Positions 31,511 to 41,689 are shown, counted from the first letter of the stretch. The stretch: 64,000 bases of DNA from Lachnospiraceae bacterium (GCA_013316825.1 WSLY01000012.1:1-64000), one strand, 5' to 3'. Program-made: numbers and translations. The notes: generated by a model from the letters alone, not told the origin.

Positions 31511-32418
31511 TGAATACAAAAGTAACGATAGCAGGCGTGGCCCTGCAGAATCCTGTGATGACGGCTTCGGGGACATTTGGCTCCGGTATGGAATACGGCG
31601 AATTTGTGGACCTAAACAGACTGGGTGCAGTGGTGACAAAGGGCGTGGCAAATGTACCGTGGGCAGGCAATCCCACGCCACGTGTGGCGGAGGTCTATGG
31701 CGGTATGTTAAATGCCATTGGACTGCAGAACCCGGGTATTGATGTTTTTATAGAAAGGGATATTCCTTTCTTAAAACAGTACGATACGAAGATTATTGTG
31801 AATGTATGCGGAAAAACAGTGGAGGATTATATTGCAGTTGTGGAGAAGCTGGGGGACGAGGGAGTGGATATGCTGGAAATCAACGTCTCCTGCCCCAATG
31901 TCAAGGAGGGCGCCATTGCCTTTGGGCAGAAAACGGATGCGCTGTTTGACATCACCTCACAGATAAAAAAACATGCCGTACAGCCTGTTATCATGAAGCT
32001 GAGTCCGAATGTGACGGACATCGGCGAGATGGCGAGAGCGGCGGAGGCCGCGGGAGCGGACGCTATTTCTTTGATTAACACGCTGACAGGTATGAAGATT
32101 GATATTCACAGGCGTACCTTCGCCCTTGCCAACAAGACGGGCGGTATGTCGGGGCCGGCTATCAAGCCGATAGCCGTGCGGATGGTGTATCAGGCGGCAT
32201 CCGCCGTCAAAATTCCGATAATCGGAATGGGCGGCATCTGCAATGCCGAGGACGCGGTTGAGTTTTTGTTAGCCGGTGCGTCGGCAGTCAGCGTGGGGGC
32301 AGCAAATTTCTTTAACCCCTATGTGACGGAGGAAATTGTGCGCGGCATTGAGGCGTACATGGAGCAATATCACATAGAAGATATCAAGGAGCTTATCGGC
32401 GCGGTGCGGGAGTCATAA
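31510..32418 (+). CDS. pyrD: Dihydroorotate dehydrogenase, catalytic subunit (class 1B)
   Basis: NPVMTASGTFGSGMEY, MLEINVSCPNV, IIGMGGICNAEDAVEFLLAGASAV. Confidence 0.97.
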   Translation: MNTKVTIAGVALQNPVMTASGTFGSGMEYGEFVDLNRLGAVVTKGVANVPWAGNPTPRVAEVYGGMLNAIGLQNPGIDVFIERDIPFLKQYDTKIIVNVCGKTVEDYIAVVEKLGDEGVDMLEINVSCPNVKEGAIAFGQKTDALFDITSQIKKHAVQPVIMKLSPNVTDIGEMARAAEAAGADAISLINTLTGMKIDIHRRTFALANKTGGMSGPAIKPIAVRMVYQAASAVKIPIIGMGGICNAEDAVEFLLAGASAVSVGAANFFNPYVTEEIVRGIEAYMEQYHIEDIKELIGAVRES

Positions 32419-32471
32419 TTTGGAGAATACCTTCATATAGTAAGTATAAGCACATATATGGAGGTATTTTT

Positions 32472-34037
32472 GTGGAACTGATTAAGAAAAACATACATAT
32501 GGACCGTATAAAATGCAGAAGTACCAGTCAGGTGACGCTGGAGGAGGATATCAATATTCCCGACAGCAAGCCGGACGTGGCTGCCCTTATTTACGAAAAA
32601 GGCCAGATACAGATAGAAGAGGTAAAACCGACAGAGGACCACGTGAGTATCCGCGGCAGGCTTCTTTTTTCTGTTCTGTACCAGACTCGTGAGGAGGGGC
32701 AGAAGCTGGTTTGCGTCGAGGGGAAAATTCCTTTTGAAGAGCAGCTTTATATGGAAGGAGTACAGGGAACGGATGCCGTGACGGTAAAACCTATGCTGGA
32801 GGACTTGACAGTGGGCACCATCAATTCCCGCAAGCTGTCCGTGCAGAGTCTTTTTACTCTAAAGGCATGGGTGGAGGAGCTGTACGACGAGGAAGCGCCT
32901 GTGGACATTTATTTTGAGGAGTCCGGCGCACCCCTTGAGTATCGAAAGGTGATGATGGAACTGGCACAGATTGCCATTCAAAAAAACGATATCTTCCGTA
33001 TTCGTGAGGAAATTCCGCTTCCGCAGAATTATCCCAATATTTTTCATATTATCTGGGATAGTGTGACGCTGGAGGAAGTGGAGTTCAAGCCGCTTGCGGA
33101 AAATATATCCGTACAGGGAGATGTGCATATTTTTGTTTTGTACGAAGGAGAAGGCGAAGATGCGCCGATACGTACGTTTGAGACGACTGTTCCTTTCAGC
33201 GGGACAGTGGAGTGCCATGGCTGCAGCGACGGCATGATTGCGGATATCGGTTATGAAATCGGGCACAGGGAATTGGAGGTCAGACCTGATTTTGATGGCG
33301 AGGAACGTATGTTAGGGCTGGAGCTGGTGCTGGATATCTCCATGAAGCTTTATGACGAAGAGACCGTGGAGATGATTTCCGATGTGTACGGCGTCACCAA
33401 GGAAGTAGAAAATATAGAAAAACCGGTAGAGTTTAAGCAGCTTCTCATGAAAATAGGCGGAAAGAGCAAGGTGACGGACCGTCTTAAAGTAAAGAATCCG
33501 GAGGAAAGAGTGCTTCAGCTTCTTTACAGCAGCGGCAGCGTGCAGATAGACAGTCAGGGCGTGACGGAAGAAGGTATTGTACTGGAAGGGACGGTATTTT
33601 TGCAGATTTTGTATATTACCGGAGACGACACGTCTCCCTATAACTGCTTAAAGGCATCGATTCCGTTCAATTATACGCTGGAGGTTCCGAATATCAGCCC
33701 TTCCGACAGCTTCCGCGTGCATTCGGCTGTAGGGCAGCTTCAGGTAGTAATGATTGACAGCGAGGAAATGGACGTCAAGGCAGTGTTGGATTTTCAGGCG
33801 GTGGTATTCCGCAGCGTGCCGCAGATGTTGATTTCGGACATCAAGGTATCCGAGCTGGATATGTCCAAGGTGAGCGAACTGCCCGGCATGGTAGTGTATG
33901 TGGTGCGGCCGGAGGATAATCTTTGGAATATCGGCAAACGGTATTATGTGCCGGTTGAAAGAATCAAAGAGGTTAATGAGCTTAGCTCCGATGAAGTCAG
34001 AGCAGGGGATAAACTGCTGATTGTAAAAGGCGCATAA
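32472..34037 (+). CDS. SPOCS (DUF3794) domain protein with C-terminal LysM domain
   Basis: CRSTSQVTLEEDINIPDSKPDV repeats; C-term VYVVRPEDNLWNIGKRYYVPVERIKEVNELSSDEVRAGDKLLIVK. Confidence 0.9.
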   Translation: MELIKKNIHMDRIKCRSTSQVTLEEDINIPDSKPDVAALIYEKGQIQIEEVKPTEDHVSIRGRLLFSVLYQTREEGQKLVCVEGKIPFEEQLYMEGVQGTDAVTVKPMLEDLTVGTINSRKLSVQSLFTLKAWVEELYDEEAPVDIYFEESGAPLEYRKVMMELAQIAIQKNDIFRIREEIPLPQNYPNIFHIIWDSVTLEEVEFKPLAENISVQGDVHIFVLYEGEGEDAPIRTFETTVPFSGTVECHGCSDGMIADIGYEIGHRELEVRPDFDGEERMLGLELVLDISMKLYDEETVEMISDVYGVTKEVENIEKPVEFKQLLMKIGGKSKVTDRLKVKNPEERVLQLLYSSGSVQIDSQGVTEEGIVLEGTVFLQILYITGDDTSPYNCLKASIPFNYTLEVPNISPSDSFRVHSAVGQLQVVMIDSEEMDVKAVLDFQAVVFRSVPQMLISDIKVSELDMSKVSELPGMVVYVVRPEDNLWNIGKRYYVPVERIKEVNELSSDEVRAGDKLLIVKGA

Positions 34038-34055
34038 GATTACGGGAAATGAAAC

Positions 34056-34132
34056 AAAGGGCTGTTGCAGGAGCGGCAAAACAGGCTGCGAAAGCGACAG
34101 CCCCTTTATGCTGCCGGCAAGTCGGCCGGCAG
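34056..34132. terminator. Adjacent hairpins between convergent genes
   Basis: aaagggctgt...acagcccctttt-like, then ctgccggc/gccggcag. Confidence 0.6.
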
Positions 34133-34146
34133 CTTGTCTGCGGCAA

Positions 34147-35319
34147 TCAAAGACACATCCGCAAAATATTGACAACGTCTTTTTCTGTGAGCGGCACATA
34201 GGCTTCGGAAAGCCCGCCGAAGCGGACAGCCTTTTTTGCCATAATTTCAAACTTGGAATCGTCTATGCCAAGCTCTGTCAGCGTCATGGGGATGCCACAT
34301 TCTAAGAAAAATTCTTCCGTGGCGTCGATTGCCATATTAGCGCACCTGTAAGCGTCAGGCTCTGTGATGCTCCACACGTTTCTGGCGTACTCGCAGAATT
34401 TTCCCACGGTATCATCATTTAAAATATAGCGGAACCATCGCGGCGTCACAATGGCAAGACCGACGCCGTGGGTGATGTCGTAGTAAGCGCTCAGCTCGTG
34501 CTCAATCGGGTGGCAGGTCCATGCGCCGCCTTTGCCGCAGGCAGTCAGCCCATTCAGCGCCTGTGTGCTTGCCCACATCAGGTTGGCTCTGGCTTCATAG
34601 TTGGCAGGCTCCTCCAAGGCAATGGGGCAGTATTTGATACATGCCTTCAGCAGTCCTTCGGCAAAGCGGTCAGAGATAAAAGCACGGTTTTCTTTCTGAA
34701 AATACTGTTCAAATAAATGGGACATAATGTCCGCCGTTCCCGCTGCCGTCTGCACAGAGGGCAGGGTATACAGATAGGAAGGGTCGCAGATGGAAGCCTT
34801 TGGAATAAAATCATGGGAGGAAGTTCCCAGTTTTTCGTTGGTTTCCCTATTGCTGATAACGGCATTTTTGTTCATTTCCGAGCCGGTTGCCGCCAGTGTC
34901 AGCACGGTCACAATAGGGAGGACATTTCCGATTTTTTCAGGATTTGTCACCAAATCCCACGGGTCCCCTTCATAGGCGGCGCCTCCGGCAATTACCTTGG
35001 CTGCGTCGATAACGCTGCCGCCTCCGACAGCAAGCACAGCGTCGATGTCATGTTCCTTGCAGAGCTTTACGCCTTCACGGACGGAAGTAATTTTGGGATT
35101 TGGCTCCACGCCGGACAGCTCATACAGAGAAAAGCCGGAGAGCAGTTTTAGAACCTGTTCGTACAGTCCGTTTTTTTGAATGCTGCTGCCGCCGTAAACA
35201 AGCAGTATTTTCTTGCCGTAAGGCGCTAACAACTCCGGCAGCGCTTCAAGCTGCCCCTCCCCAAAGCGGATGTCCGTGTAAGCGTGAAATCTGAAACGAT
35301 TCATAAATGATACCTCCAT
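34147..35319 (-). CDS. Iron-containing alcohol dehydrogenase
   Basis: AVGGGSVIDAAKVIAGGA, WTCHPIEHELSAYYDITHGVGLAI. Confidence 0.93.
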   Translation of the reverse strand: MEVSFMNRFRFHAYTDIRFGEGQLEALPELLAPYGKKILLVYGGSSIQKNGLYEQVLKLLSGFSLYELSGVEPNPKITSVREGVKLCKEHDIDAVLAVGGGSVIDAAKVIAGGAAYEGDPWDLVTNPEKIGNVLPIVTVLTLAATGSEMNKNAVISNRETNEKLGTSSHDFIPKASICDPSYLYTLPSVQTAAGTADIMSHLFEQYFQKENRAFISDRFAEGLLKACIKYCPIALEEPANYEARANLMWASTQALNGLTACGKGGAWTCHPIEHELSAYYDITHGVGLAIVTPRWFRYILNDDTVGKFCEYARNVWSITEPDAYRCANMAIDATEEFFLECGIPMTLTELGIDDSKFEIMAKKAVRFGGLSEAYVPLTEKDVVNILRMCL

Positions 35320-35461
35320 TTGTCATAAATAGGTTACAGCAATTTGACTCTGCCCTTTGCGGATATTATAGCATAAATAAATAGAATTGTTTATGCTATA
35401 TTTTTTTCCTTTCTTCCAATGATATACTGAGAATAAAGCGTAGAAAAGGAGTGAAACAGAC

Positions 35462-36508
35462 ATGAAAAATATTGATAAGGAATTAGTCGAATGGGCAGTG
35501 AATAAGATTCAGACAGAGTACAGGGAAGACGTATCATTATTGATAGGTCAAGTAGGCGGGGGGAAAATTCCCACGGATGAACAAAATATGGTATTTGATT
35601 TTTTTGTTCCGGCAACCGAACGCGGAAATCAACTGGCGCGTACTTTTATCATTGAAGATATGGGATATGATTTGTATCCGATTTCCTGGGAAAGACTGGA
35701 GCGGATTGCCAATATCGAAGAACCCCAAATGATTTTTGCATTTGCAAGGGGGGAAGTGATTTATGCAAAAAGAAAAGAGGAAAAAGACCGTTTTGAAAAT
35801 TTAAAGGCGGAAATGCTATTAAAATTGCAGGATAGTACATTTCACACGCCGAAAAGTCTGGAATTTTTGGAAACCGCGCAGGAGATTTTTCAGACAATGC
35901 TTTTTGAAGAATCATTATGCAAGGTGCGAAAAGCAGCCGGCGGCGTGTGCTGCTACCTGATGAATTCGATTGCTATGGTAAACGGAACCTATTTAAAAAG
36001 CGGGTATATGAATCTGACGGATAATTTGCATGTGATGAAGGACTATCCGTGTGAATTTGAAAAAGCGTTTACGGAAATGCTTTCTGAAAGAGAAATCGCT
36101 GCCGTCAAAAAAAGGGTATATGAATTAATTCGTATCACAAGAAACTTTCTTATGCAAAGGATAAAAACAGAAGGGGAAAAAACGGGGGAGCCAAATTTTG
36201 AAGATTTGGTAATGTGGTATCAGGAAATGCGGTATACTTTTCGCAGGCTTGCTTATTTTACAGGAATAGACAGCGTCGAGGACAGTTATTTGCTGGGCTG
36301 CTATCTCCAAATCGAATTTGATGCCGTTCAAGAGGATTTTAACTTAAAGAAAATGGATTTATTGTCTGCTTTTGATAAGGAGAATCTGCATGGATTTGCA
36401 AAAAAAGCAGAAGAAATAGAGAACTATATTGTAGAGGTGCTCGAAGAAAGCAATGCACCGCAAAATAGGTATGCTTCTTTTTCGGAATTTGCCAAGGAAA
36501 ACGGGTGA
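35462..36508 (+). CDS. Hypothetical protein (DUF-like, 348 aa)
   Basis: Long intact ORF with strong SD (aaaaggag); family not recognised. Confidence 0.7.
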   Translation: MKNIDKELVEWAVNKIQTEYREDVSLLIGQVGGGKIPTDEQNMVFDFFVPATERGNQLARTFIIEDMGYDLYPISWERLERIANIEEPQMIFAFARGEVIYAKRKEEKDRFENLKAEMLLKLQDSTFHTPKSLEFLETAQEIFQTMLFEESLCKVRKAAGGVCCYLMNSIAMVNGTYLKSGYMNLTDNLHVMKDYPCEFEKAFTEMLSEREIAAVKKRVYELIRITRNFLMQRIKTEGEKTGEPNFEDLVMWYQEMRYTFRRLAYFTGIDSVEDSYLLGCYLQIEFDAVQEDFNLKKMDLLSAFDKENLHGFAKKAEEIENYIVEVLEESNAPQNRYASFSEFAKENG

Positions 36509-36537
36509 AAATATATTTGAAAGCCAGGGGGATCTCC

Positions 36538-36807
36538 ATGAAATATCAAAATGCTTCCCATGTTCTGCCTGATGAACTGCTAAAAGAAATACAAAAATAT
36601 GTGACGGGTGAAGCAATCTATATTCCGGAACCCAAAAAGAAAAAGTGGGGAGAAGGTTCCGGTGCAAGACAGTTTTACCATGAGCGCAACAGAAAGATTC
36701 AGTCAGATTATCAAAAGGGAATGAAAGTAGAAGCATTAACGGAAAAATACAATTTATCAGCGGAAAGCATAAAGCGAATTGTTTATAGCAAATGTTCTTT
36801 TGATTGA
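36538..36807 (+). CDS. CD3324-family small DNA-binding-like protein
   Basis: MKYQNASHVLPDELLKEIQKYVTGEAIYIPEP ... C-terminal HTH-like ALTEKYNLSAESIKRIVY. Confidence 0.8.
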   Translation: MKYQNASHVLPDELLKEIQKYVTGEAIYIPEPKKKKWGEGSGARQFYHERNRKIQSDYQKGMKVEALTEKYNLSAESIKRIVYSKCSFD

Positions 36808-36809
36808 GA

Positions 36810-36905
36810 CATACGCAAACAGACGATACCGATTATGAAATATATTTTGAAAATGGGGAGAGTGGTTTGTTCTGTGAATTGCGGGTTCCTGTGAAACAAA
36901 TTTAG
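36810..36905 (+). pseudogene. Remnant: coding-like C-terminal fragment (GyrI/effector-binding-like?)
   Basis: In-frame HTQTDDTDYEIYFENGESGLFCELRVPVKQI* with no start or N-terminal part. Confidence 0.4.
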
Positions 36906-36957
36906 CGTATACTTCGGCGGGTATTATATGGTAAATAATAACATAACTATATTTTAC

Positions 36958-36995
36958 AAAAAGCGCGAGCCGGACTGAACCAGCTCGCGCTTTTG
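36958..36995. terminator. Terminator hairpin
   Basis: aaaagcgcgagc ... gctcgcgctttt. Confidence 0.8.
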
Positions 36996-37012
36996 GCATC
37001 GGATTCTCTGTG

Positions 37013-37303
37013 TTAGTGACAATGATGCCGTCTGCCGCATCCATGGCGTGAAACCGTCTTGTAGGAAGCTCTTTCACAGGAATGGTCGCAGTAACCGCTC
37101 TCATGGTCGTATCCGCAATAGGAATCGCCGTCATGTGTGTGCCTGCCTTCTTCGGTACATCCATCTACCGTGCAGACAGGGCAGACGTCATCGTTGGAAG
37201 ACTGCTGTCTGTGATGATGGCCGTGGGCAGAAACAGGCATAACGAAAAGGAAAGATACCATTGCTGCGGTCATTGCTGCAGTAAACAATTTTTTCAGGCG
37301 CAT
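37013..37303 (-). CDS. Small secreted His/Cys-rich protein
   Basis: Signal peptide MRLKKLFTAAMTAAMVSFLFVMPVSA then HGHHHRQQSSNDDVCPVCTVDGCTEEGRHTHDGDSYCGYDHESGYCDHSC. Confidence 0.75.
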   Translation of the reverse strand: MRLKKLFTAAMTAAMVSFLFVMPVSAHGHHHRQQSSNDDVCPVCTVDGCTEEGRHTHDGDSYCGYDHESGYCDHSCERASYKTVSRHGCGRRHHCH

Positions 37304-37451
37304 GGCAAAAACCTCCTCTCTTTTTATAAAAGGGTATGCTGTTTTGCAGGAGCAAAGCAGTATATCCAAAATCTGTATTGTTAGGGTTAGTATATCACGC
37401 TGCTGTATTTCGGGCAAGATGCAAAGCCTTTTTGGCTAAAATAAACTGCCG

Positions 37452-37716
37452 TCACATGTCGTCAAACAGCATCCATCCTGCATTTTGGATTCTGCGAGTA
37501 ATTTCTTCCCATTTTTCACGTGCCAGACGGTATTCTTCTGAGGCGGTATCCTTTGGAACGGCTATGGTAAATCTGATTTCTTCTCTGCCGCTGTCCGGCT
37601 TCCAATTCTACAATCAACAACCGGCTGTCATGTCTTTTGACAGTATTTTCGCAACCGGCATGATACAGTGCTTCGGCGAGCAAAGTATATAATTCCTCAA
37701 AGCTGCAAATCTCCAT
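37452..37716 (-). pseudogene. Small acidic protein gene interrupted by one frameshift
   Basis: Frame 1 MEICSFEELYTLLAEALYHAGCENTVKRHDSRLLIVELEAG continues one base out of frame as SGREEIRFTIAVPKDTASEEYRLAREKWEEITRRIQNAGWMLFDDM*. Confidence 0.7.
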
Positions 37717-37918
37717 TTTTTCTTCATTTCTGCGCTGCTTTTGTCCCAACCCTGCCGAGACTGTACAAACTCGTCTGCGACTATCTTAATTCTAGCATAA
37801 CCGCCGTTGCAATTCCATGAGATTTGCGTGCAAAGGTTACCGCTTGACGAAAAAATCCCGATTGTATATAATAAAGTACAATCCTTGTATACAATAAACA
37901 AGGGAGGTGTATAATAAG

Positions 37919-38785
37919 ATGGAATCTATAGAACTTGCGGCATACGCAAAAATAAATTTGGGACTGGACGTGGTGCGGCGGTTGGAAAACGGCTATCATG
38001 AAGTAAAAATGGTTATGCAGACGATCGGACTTCATGATACCCTGCGGCTGGAAAAGACGAAGGAAGGCATCGCGCTTTTTGTGGACAGCAGCGAGGCGCC
38101 GGCTGACGAGAACAACCTTGCTTATAAGGCGGCACATCTGTTAAAGGAGCATTGCGGCGTGGCGGAAGGCATTTCGATTCATTTGCAGAAGCGGATACCT
38201 GTGGCGGCAGGTATGGCGGGCGGCAGCACGGATGCGGCGGCGGTGCTAAAAGGTATGAACAGGCTGTTTTCACTTGGGCTTTCAGAAGAGGAGCTCTGCG
38301 GTATAGGTGTGCGTCTGGGAGCCGATGTGCCTTACTGCATTATGGGAGGAACCGCGCTGGCGGAGGGCATCGGCGAAAAGCTGACGGTGCTTCCCGATGC
38401 GCCGGACAGTGTCGTTTTGGTGGCAAAGCCGCCGGTCAGCGTTTCCACCAAATATGTATATGAAACATTGCGACTGTCTGAAATAGAAAAGCATCCGGAT
38501 ATTGACGGCATGGTAAGGGCAGTCAGGGAGGGAAGCCTTGCAGGGATAGTCTCCCGCATGGAAAATGTGCTGGAAAGCGTAACGGAGAAAGAGCATTCCG
38601 TTATCACGGGGATAAAGCATTTCATGGAAGAAAACGGCGCAAAAAAAGCGCTGATGAGCGGCAGCGGTCCCACGGTATTTGGCATATATGAAGATAGGGC
38701 AGATGCAGAAAAGGCAGCAGAAAAGCTCCTTGTGAGAAAGCCCTGCGTGCAGGCTGCCGTAACTGCGTTTCAGAGAAAGGAGTGA
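37919..38785 (+). CDS. ispE: 4-diphosphocytidyl-2-C-methyl-D-erythritol kinase
   Basis: YAKINLGLDVVRRLENGYHEVKMVMQTI, PVAAGMAGGSTDAAAVL, GSGPTVFGIY. Confidence 0.96.
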   Translation: MESIELAAYAKINLGLDVVRRLENGYHEVKMVMQTIGLHDTLRLEKTKEGIALFVDSSEAPADENNLAYKAAHLLKEHCGVAEGISIHLQKRIPVAAGMAGGSTDAAAVLKGMNRLFSLGLSEEELCGIGVRLGADVPYCIMGGTALAEGIGEKLTVLPDAPDSVVLVAKPPVSVSTKYVYETLRLSEIEKHPDIDGMVRAVREGSLAGIVSRMENVLESVTEKEHSVITGIKHFMEENGAKKALMSGSGPTVFGIYEDRADAEKAAEKLLVRKPCVQAAVTAFQRKE

Positions 38786-39492
38786 TAAGCGTGCAGGATA
38801 ATTTGCAGGTCAACATGGATGAATTTCTGCCTTTGCGCGATGTCGTTTTCAACACGCTGCGGCGGGCAATTCTCACGGGAGAATTAAAACCGGGCGAGCG
38901 GCTGATGGAAATTCATCTTGCCAACCGGCTGGGAGTAAGCCGGACGCCGATTCGGGAAGCGATACGGAAGCTGGAATTGGAAGGTCTTGTCACCATGATA
39001 CCCAGACGGGGTGCAGAGGTAGCGCAGATAACGGAAAAGAGCCTGCAGGATGTGCTGGAGGTCAGGCGTGCCCTTGACGCGCTTTCCGTAGAGCTTGCCT
39101 GCGACCGAATCAGTGAAGAAGCGCTGACGGCGCTTGGCAGCGCCTGCGAAGCTTTTGCGATGGCGACCAAAACAAAGGACACCAAAAAAATGGCGGAGGC
39201 GGATGTGGCACTGCATGATATTATCGTGCGGGCGGCGGACAACAGTCGTCTGGTGTCCCTTGTCAACAATCTTTCTGAGCAGATGTACCGTTATCGGTTT
39301 GAGTATTTAAAGGATGCGAGCGCCCACGGGCAGTTGATAGAGGAGCACCGTGTTATTTATGAGAGCATTCGGAAAAAAGACAAAAAAACAGCAGCGGAGA
39401 CCGCAAAGCTTCATATTGACAATCAGGAGCAGTCTATTATGAAGCAGCTTCGTTTAGAAAAGGACAAGAATCTGACGAAGCATTCCCTTTAG
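38782..39492 (+). CDS. GntR-family (FadR/FCD subfamily) transcriptional regulator
   Basis: GELKPGERLMEIHLANRLGVSRTPIREAIRKLELEGLV; FCD domain. Confidence 0.93.
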   Translation: MISVQDNLQVNMDEFLPLRDVVFNTLRRAILTGELKPGERLMEIHLANRLGVSRTPIREAIRKLELEGLVTMIPRRGAEVAQITEKSLQDVLEVRRALDALSVELACDRISEEALTALGSACEAFAMATKTKDTKKMAEADVALHDIIVRAADNSRLVSLVNNLSEQMYRYRFEYLKDASAHGQLIEEHRVIYESIRKKDKKTAAETAKLHIDNQEQSIMKQLRLEKDKNLTKHSL

Positions 39493-39581
39493 GGAAACCT
39501 CTTTGCCTAAGAGTGTATAAAATTTCTGCATAAGGCAAGACTTTTATCAGAAAGCGCTGAGGCGCATGGATAGGAGCAAAG

Positions 39582-39839
39582 ATGAAACAGAAAATATGCC
39601 TTATGTGGAAAAAAAGTTTGGTTTTACTGGCAGCGCTGGGGTTTTTTGGGCTGCTTTATCCGGAGTTCTGTATTTTTGACGATACCTGCCGGATTGTATA
39701 TGAGACGGAAGATGGCGGGGAGAAGGCGCCGGAAGGCAGCGAGTTGTATTACAGCCTCTTGTCAGCGAAGCCGGAAGAGATTAAAATAAAGAGCGGGTTG
39801 TTGGAATGGCTGAGCCGTTACTTTAATAAAATGGAATGA
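39582..39839 (+). CDS. Small membrane-anchored hypothetical protein
   Basis: 85 aa; single N-terminal TM segment. Confidence 0.55.
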   Translation: MKQKICLMWKKSLVLLAALGFFGLLYPEFCIFDDTCRIVYETEDGGEKAPEGSELYYSLLSAKPEEIKIKSGLLEWLSRYFNKME

Positions 39840-39885
39840 AGTTACTTTCAGGGAAGAGCCGCCCTGCGGCAAAACAGGTGTAAAA

Positions 39886-40731
39886 ATGATGAATGGAAAG
39901 ACAGAAAATACGACGCCGGCAGAAGCGCCAATCGGTGTGTTTGACTCCGGTATCGGCGGGCTGACGGTGGTAAGGGAAATTATGCGTCAGATTCCCAACG
40001 AGAGCATCGTCTACTTCGGGGATACGGCAAGGCTGCCTTACGGCAGCAAGTCAAAGGAAACCGTGACAAGGTATTCGAAGCAAATTGTCCGTTTTTTGAA
40101 GACACACCATGTCAAGACAATAGTGGCAGCGTGCAATACGGTGAGCGCTTATGCGCTGGATGATTTGGAGCAGGAGTGCGATATGCCGATTATCGGTGTG
40201 GTGAAGCCCGGCGCAAAAGTGGCCGCTGCAACCACCCGCAACAAAAAAATCGGTGTTATCGCGACAGAAGCTACCATCGGAAGCGGTATTTACAATCGTT
40301 ACATAGAAGAACTGAACCATGGTGTTACCATATGGGAAAAGGCATGTCCTCTCTTTGTGCCGCTGGTGGAGGAGGGGCTTTTGGAAGACCCTGTCACGGA
40401 TGAGATTGCGCGGCGCTATCTGACGGAGCTGATTGATTTGGATATTGACACATTGATTTTAGGCTGTACCCATTATCCGCTGATTCGTTCCACGCTTGGA
40501 AAGATTATGGGGGAGAGCGTGACATTAGTCAATCCTGCCTATGAGACGGCGAGAGAATTGAAAGGGCTGCTGGAGGAGAAGGGGCTGTTAAACAAAGAGA
40601 CGCCAAAGCTTGGCAGCAACCGTTATCAGTTTTATGTAAGCGACACTACGGAAAAATTTATTCGGTTTGCCAATTCTATTATCAAATATGGTATTTTATC
40701 TGCGAAACAGGTAAACATTGAAGAATATTAA
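39886..40731 (+). CDS. murI: Glutamate racemase
   Basis: GVFDSGIGGLTVVREI, VAACNTVSA, LGCTHYPLI. Confidence 0.97.
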   Translation: MMNGKTENTTPAEAPIGVFDSGIGGLTVVREIMRQIPNESIVYFGDTARLPYGSKSKETVTRYSKQIVRFLKTHHVKTIVAACNTVSAYALDDLEQECDMPIIGVVKPGAKVAAATTRNKKIGVIATEATIGSGIYNRYIEELNHGVTIWEKACPLFVPLVEEGLLEDPVTDEIARRYLTELIDLDIDTLILGCTHYPLIRSTLGKIMGESVTLVNPAYETARELKGLLEEKGLLNKETPKLGSNRYQFYVSDTTEKFIRFANSIIKYGILSAKQVNIEEY

Positions 40732-40749
40732 AACGGGGATTATTTTGTT

Positions 40750-41196
40750 ATGACGAAAGATGTTTTGCTGGCAATAAAGGGCATACAGTTTGATGCGACG
40801 GAAGCGGAGAGCAATGTGCAGACGATTACAGTGGCAGAATACTATGAAAAAAACAGCAGCAGGTATGTGATTTTTGAAGAATCGGCAGAAGGGACTGACG
40901 AAAAGACAAAAAATATTATCAAGTTTAAGGATAATATGCTGGAGCTTACCAAGAGGGGATTTGTCAATGTGCATATGCTTTTTGAAGAAAATAAAAAGAG
41001 CCTGACAAATTATGCCACGCCCTTTGGCGATGTACTGATAGGCATCGATGCGAAAAAAATAACGCTTACGGAAGAGGAGCATAAAATCTGCATTGATATT
41101 GACTATGCGCTGGAAGCAAATTATGAGTTTCTGGCGGACTGCAAAATCAATGTGGAAATATCAGAAAAGAGGCAGCCGGGGGCATGCCTCTCCTAA
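40750..41196 (+). CDS. DUF1934 (YwiB-like) family protein
   Basis: MTKDVLLAIKGIQFD...YFVLYEE-like beta-barrel pattern. Confidence 0.75.
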   Translation: MTKDVLLAIKGIQFDATEAESNVQTITVAEYYEKNSSRYVIFEESAEGTDEKTKNIIKFKDNMLELTKRGFVNVHMLFEENKKSLTNYATPFGDVLIGIDAKKITLTEEEHKICIDIDYALEANYEFLADCKINVEISEKRQPGACLS

Positions 41197-41212
41197 ATAC
41201 AGTTTATCATAT

Positions 41213-41689
41213 TTATTTGACGGGCTTTGCGCCGGCTTTTTCCTGCGCTTTTTCCAAGGTGCGCTTAAACCAGCCTTTTTTCTTTGCGGGAGCCGCCTGC
41301 ACTTTGCCGTGAAGTCCTTTGACGCCGAGTATGTAGATACCGCTTACGGTAGCCTTTACTTCCTTTTTGACGGGAATGCTGTCAAAGATTTTTTCGTCAC
41401 TGACGAGGGATACAATCTGCGGACCGACCTTTGCCTTGACAATGGGCAGCTTGGAGCCGCGCATCAGCTTCGGCGTCTGGTCGATAACAATCTGGGGAAG
41501 ACCGGAATCCTTCATCTTCATCCGCTTTTTGTCGATGATAAGCATGGAAACGGTCTGCTTGTTTTCTTCCATCAGAGCCTGCTGCTCGTTCTGCTTTTTC
41601 TGCGCCTTTTTTCCTAAAAAATATAATACTGCCAGAATGGCGGTAATAACTACGATAACTACAATGGTTATAATCCAGCCTGTACTCAC
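41213..41689 (-). CDS. Membrane-anchored hypothetical protein (GTG start)
   Basis: VSTGWIITIVVIVVITAILAVLYFLGKKAQKKQ...; GTG preceded by SD aggaggtg. Confidence 0.75.
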   Translation of the reverse strand: MSTGWIITIVVIVVITAILAVLYFLGKKAQKKQNEQQALMEENKQTVSMLIIDKKRMKMKDSGLPQIVIDQTPKLMRGSKLPIVKAKVGPQIVSLVSDEKIFDSIPVKKEVKATVSGIYILGVKGLHGKVQAAPAKKKGWFKRTLEKAQEKAGAKPVK

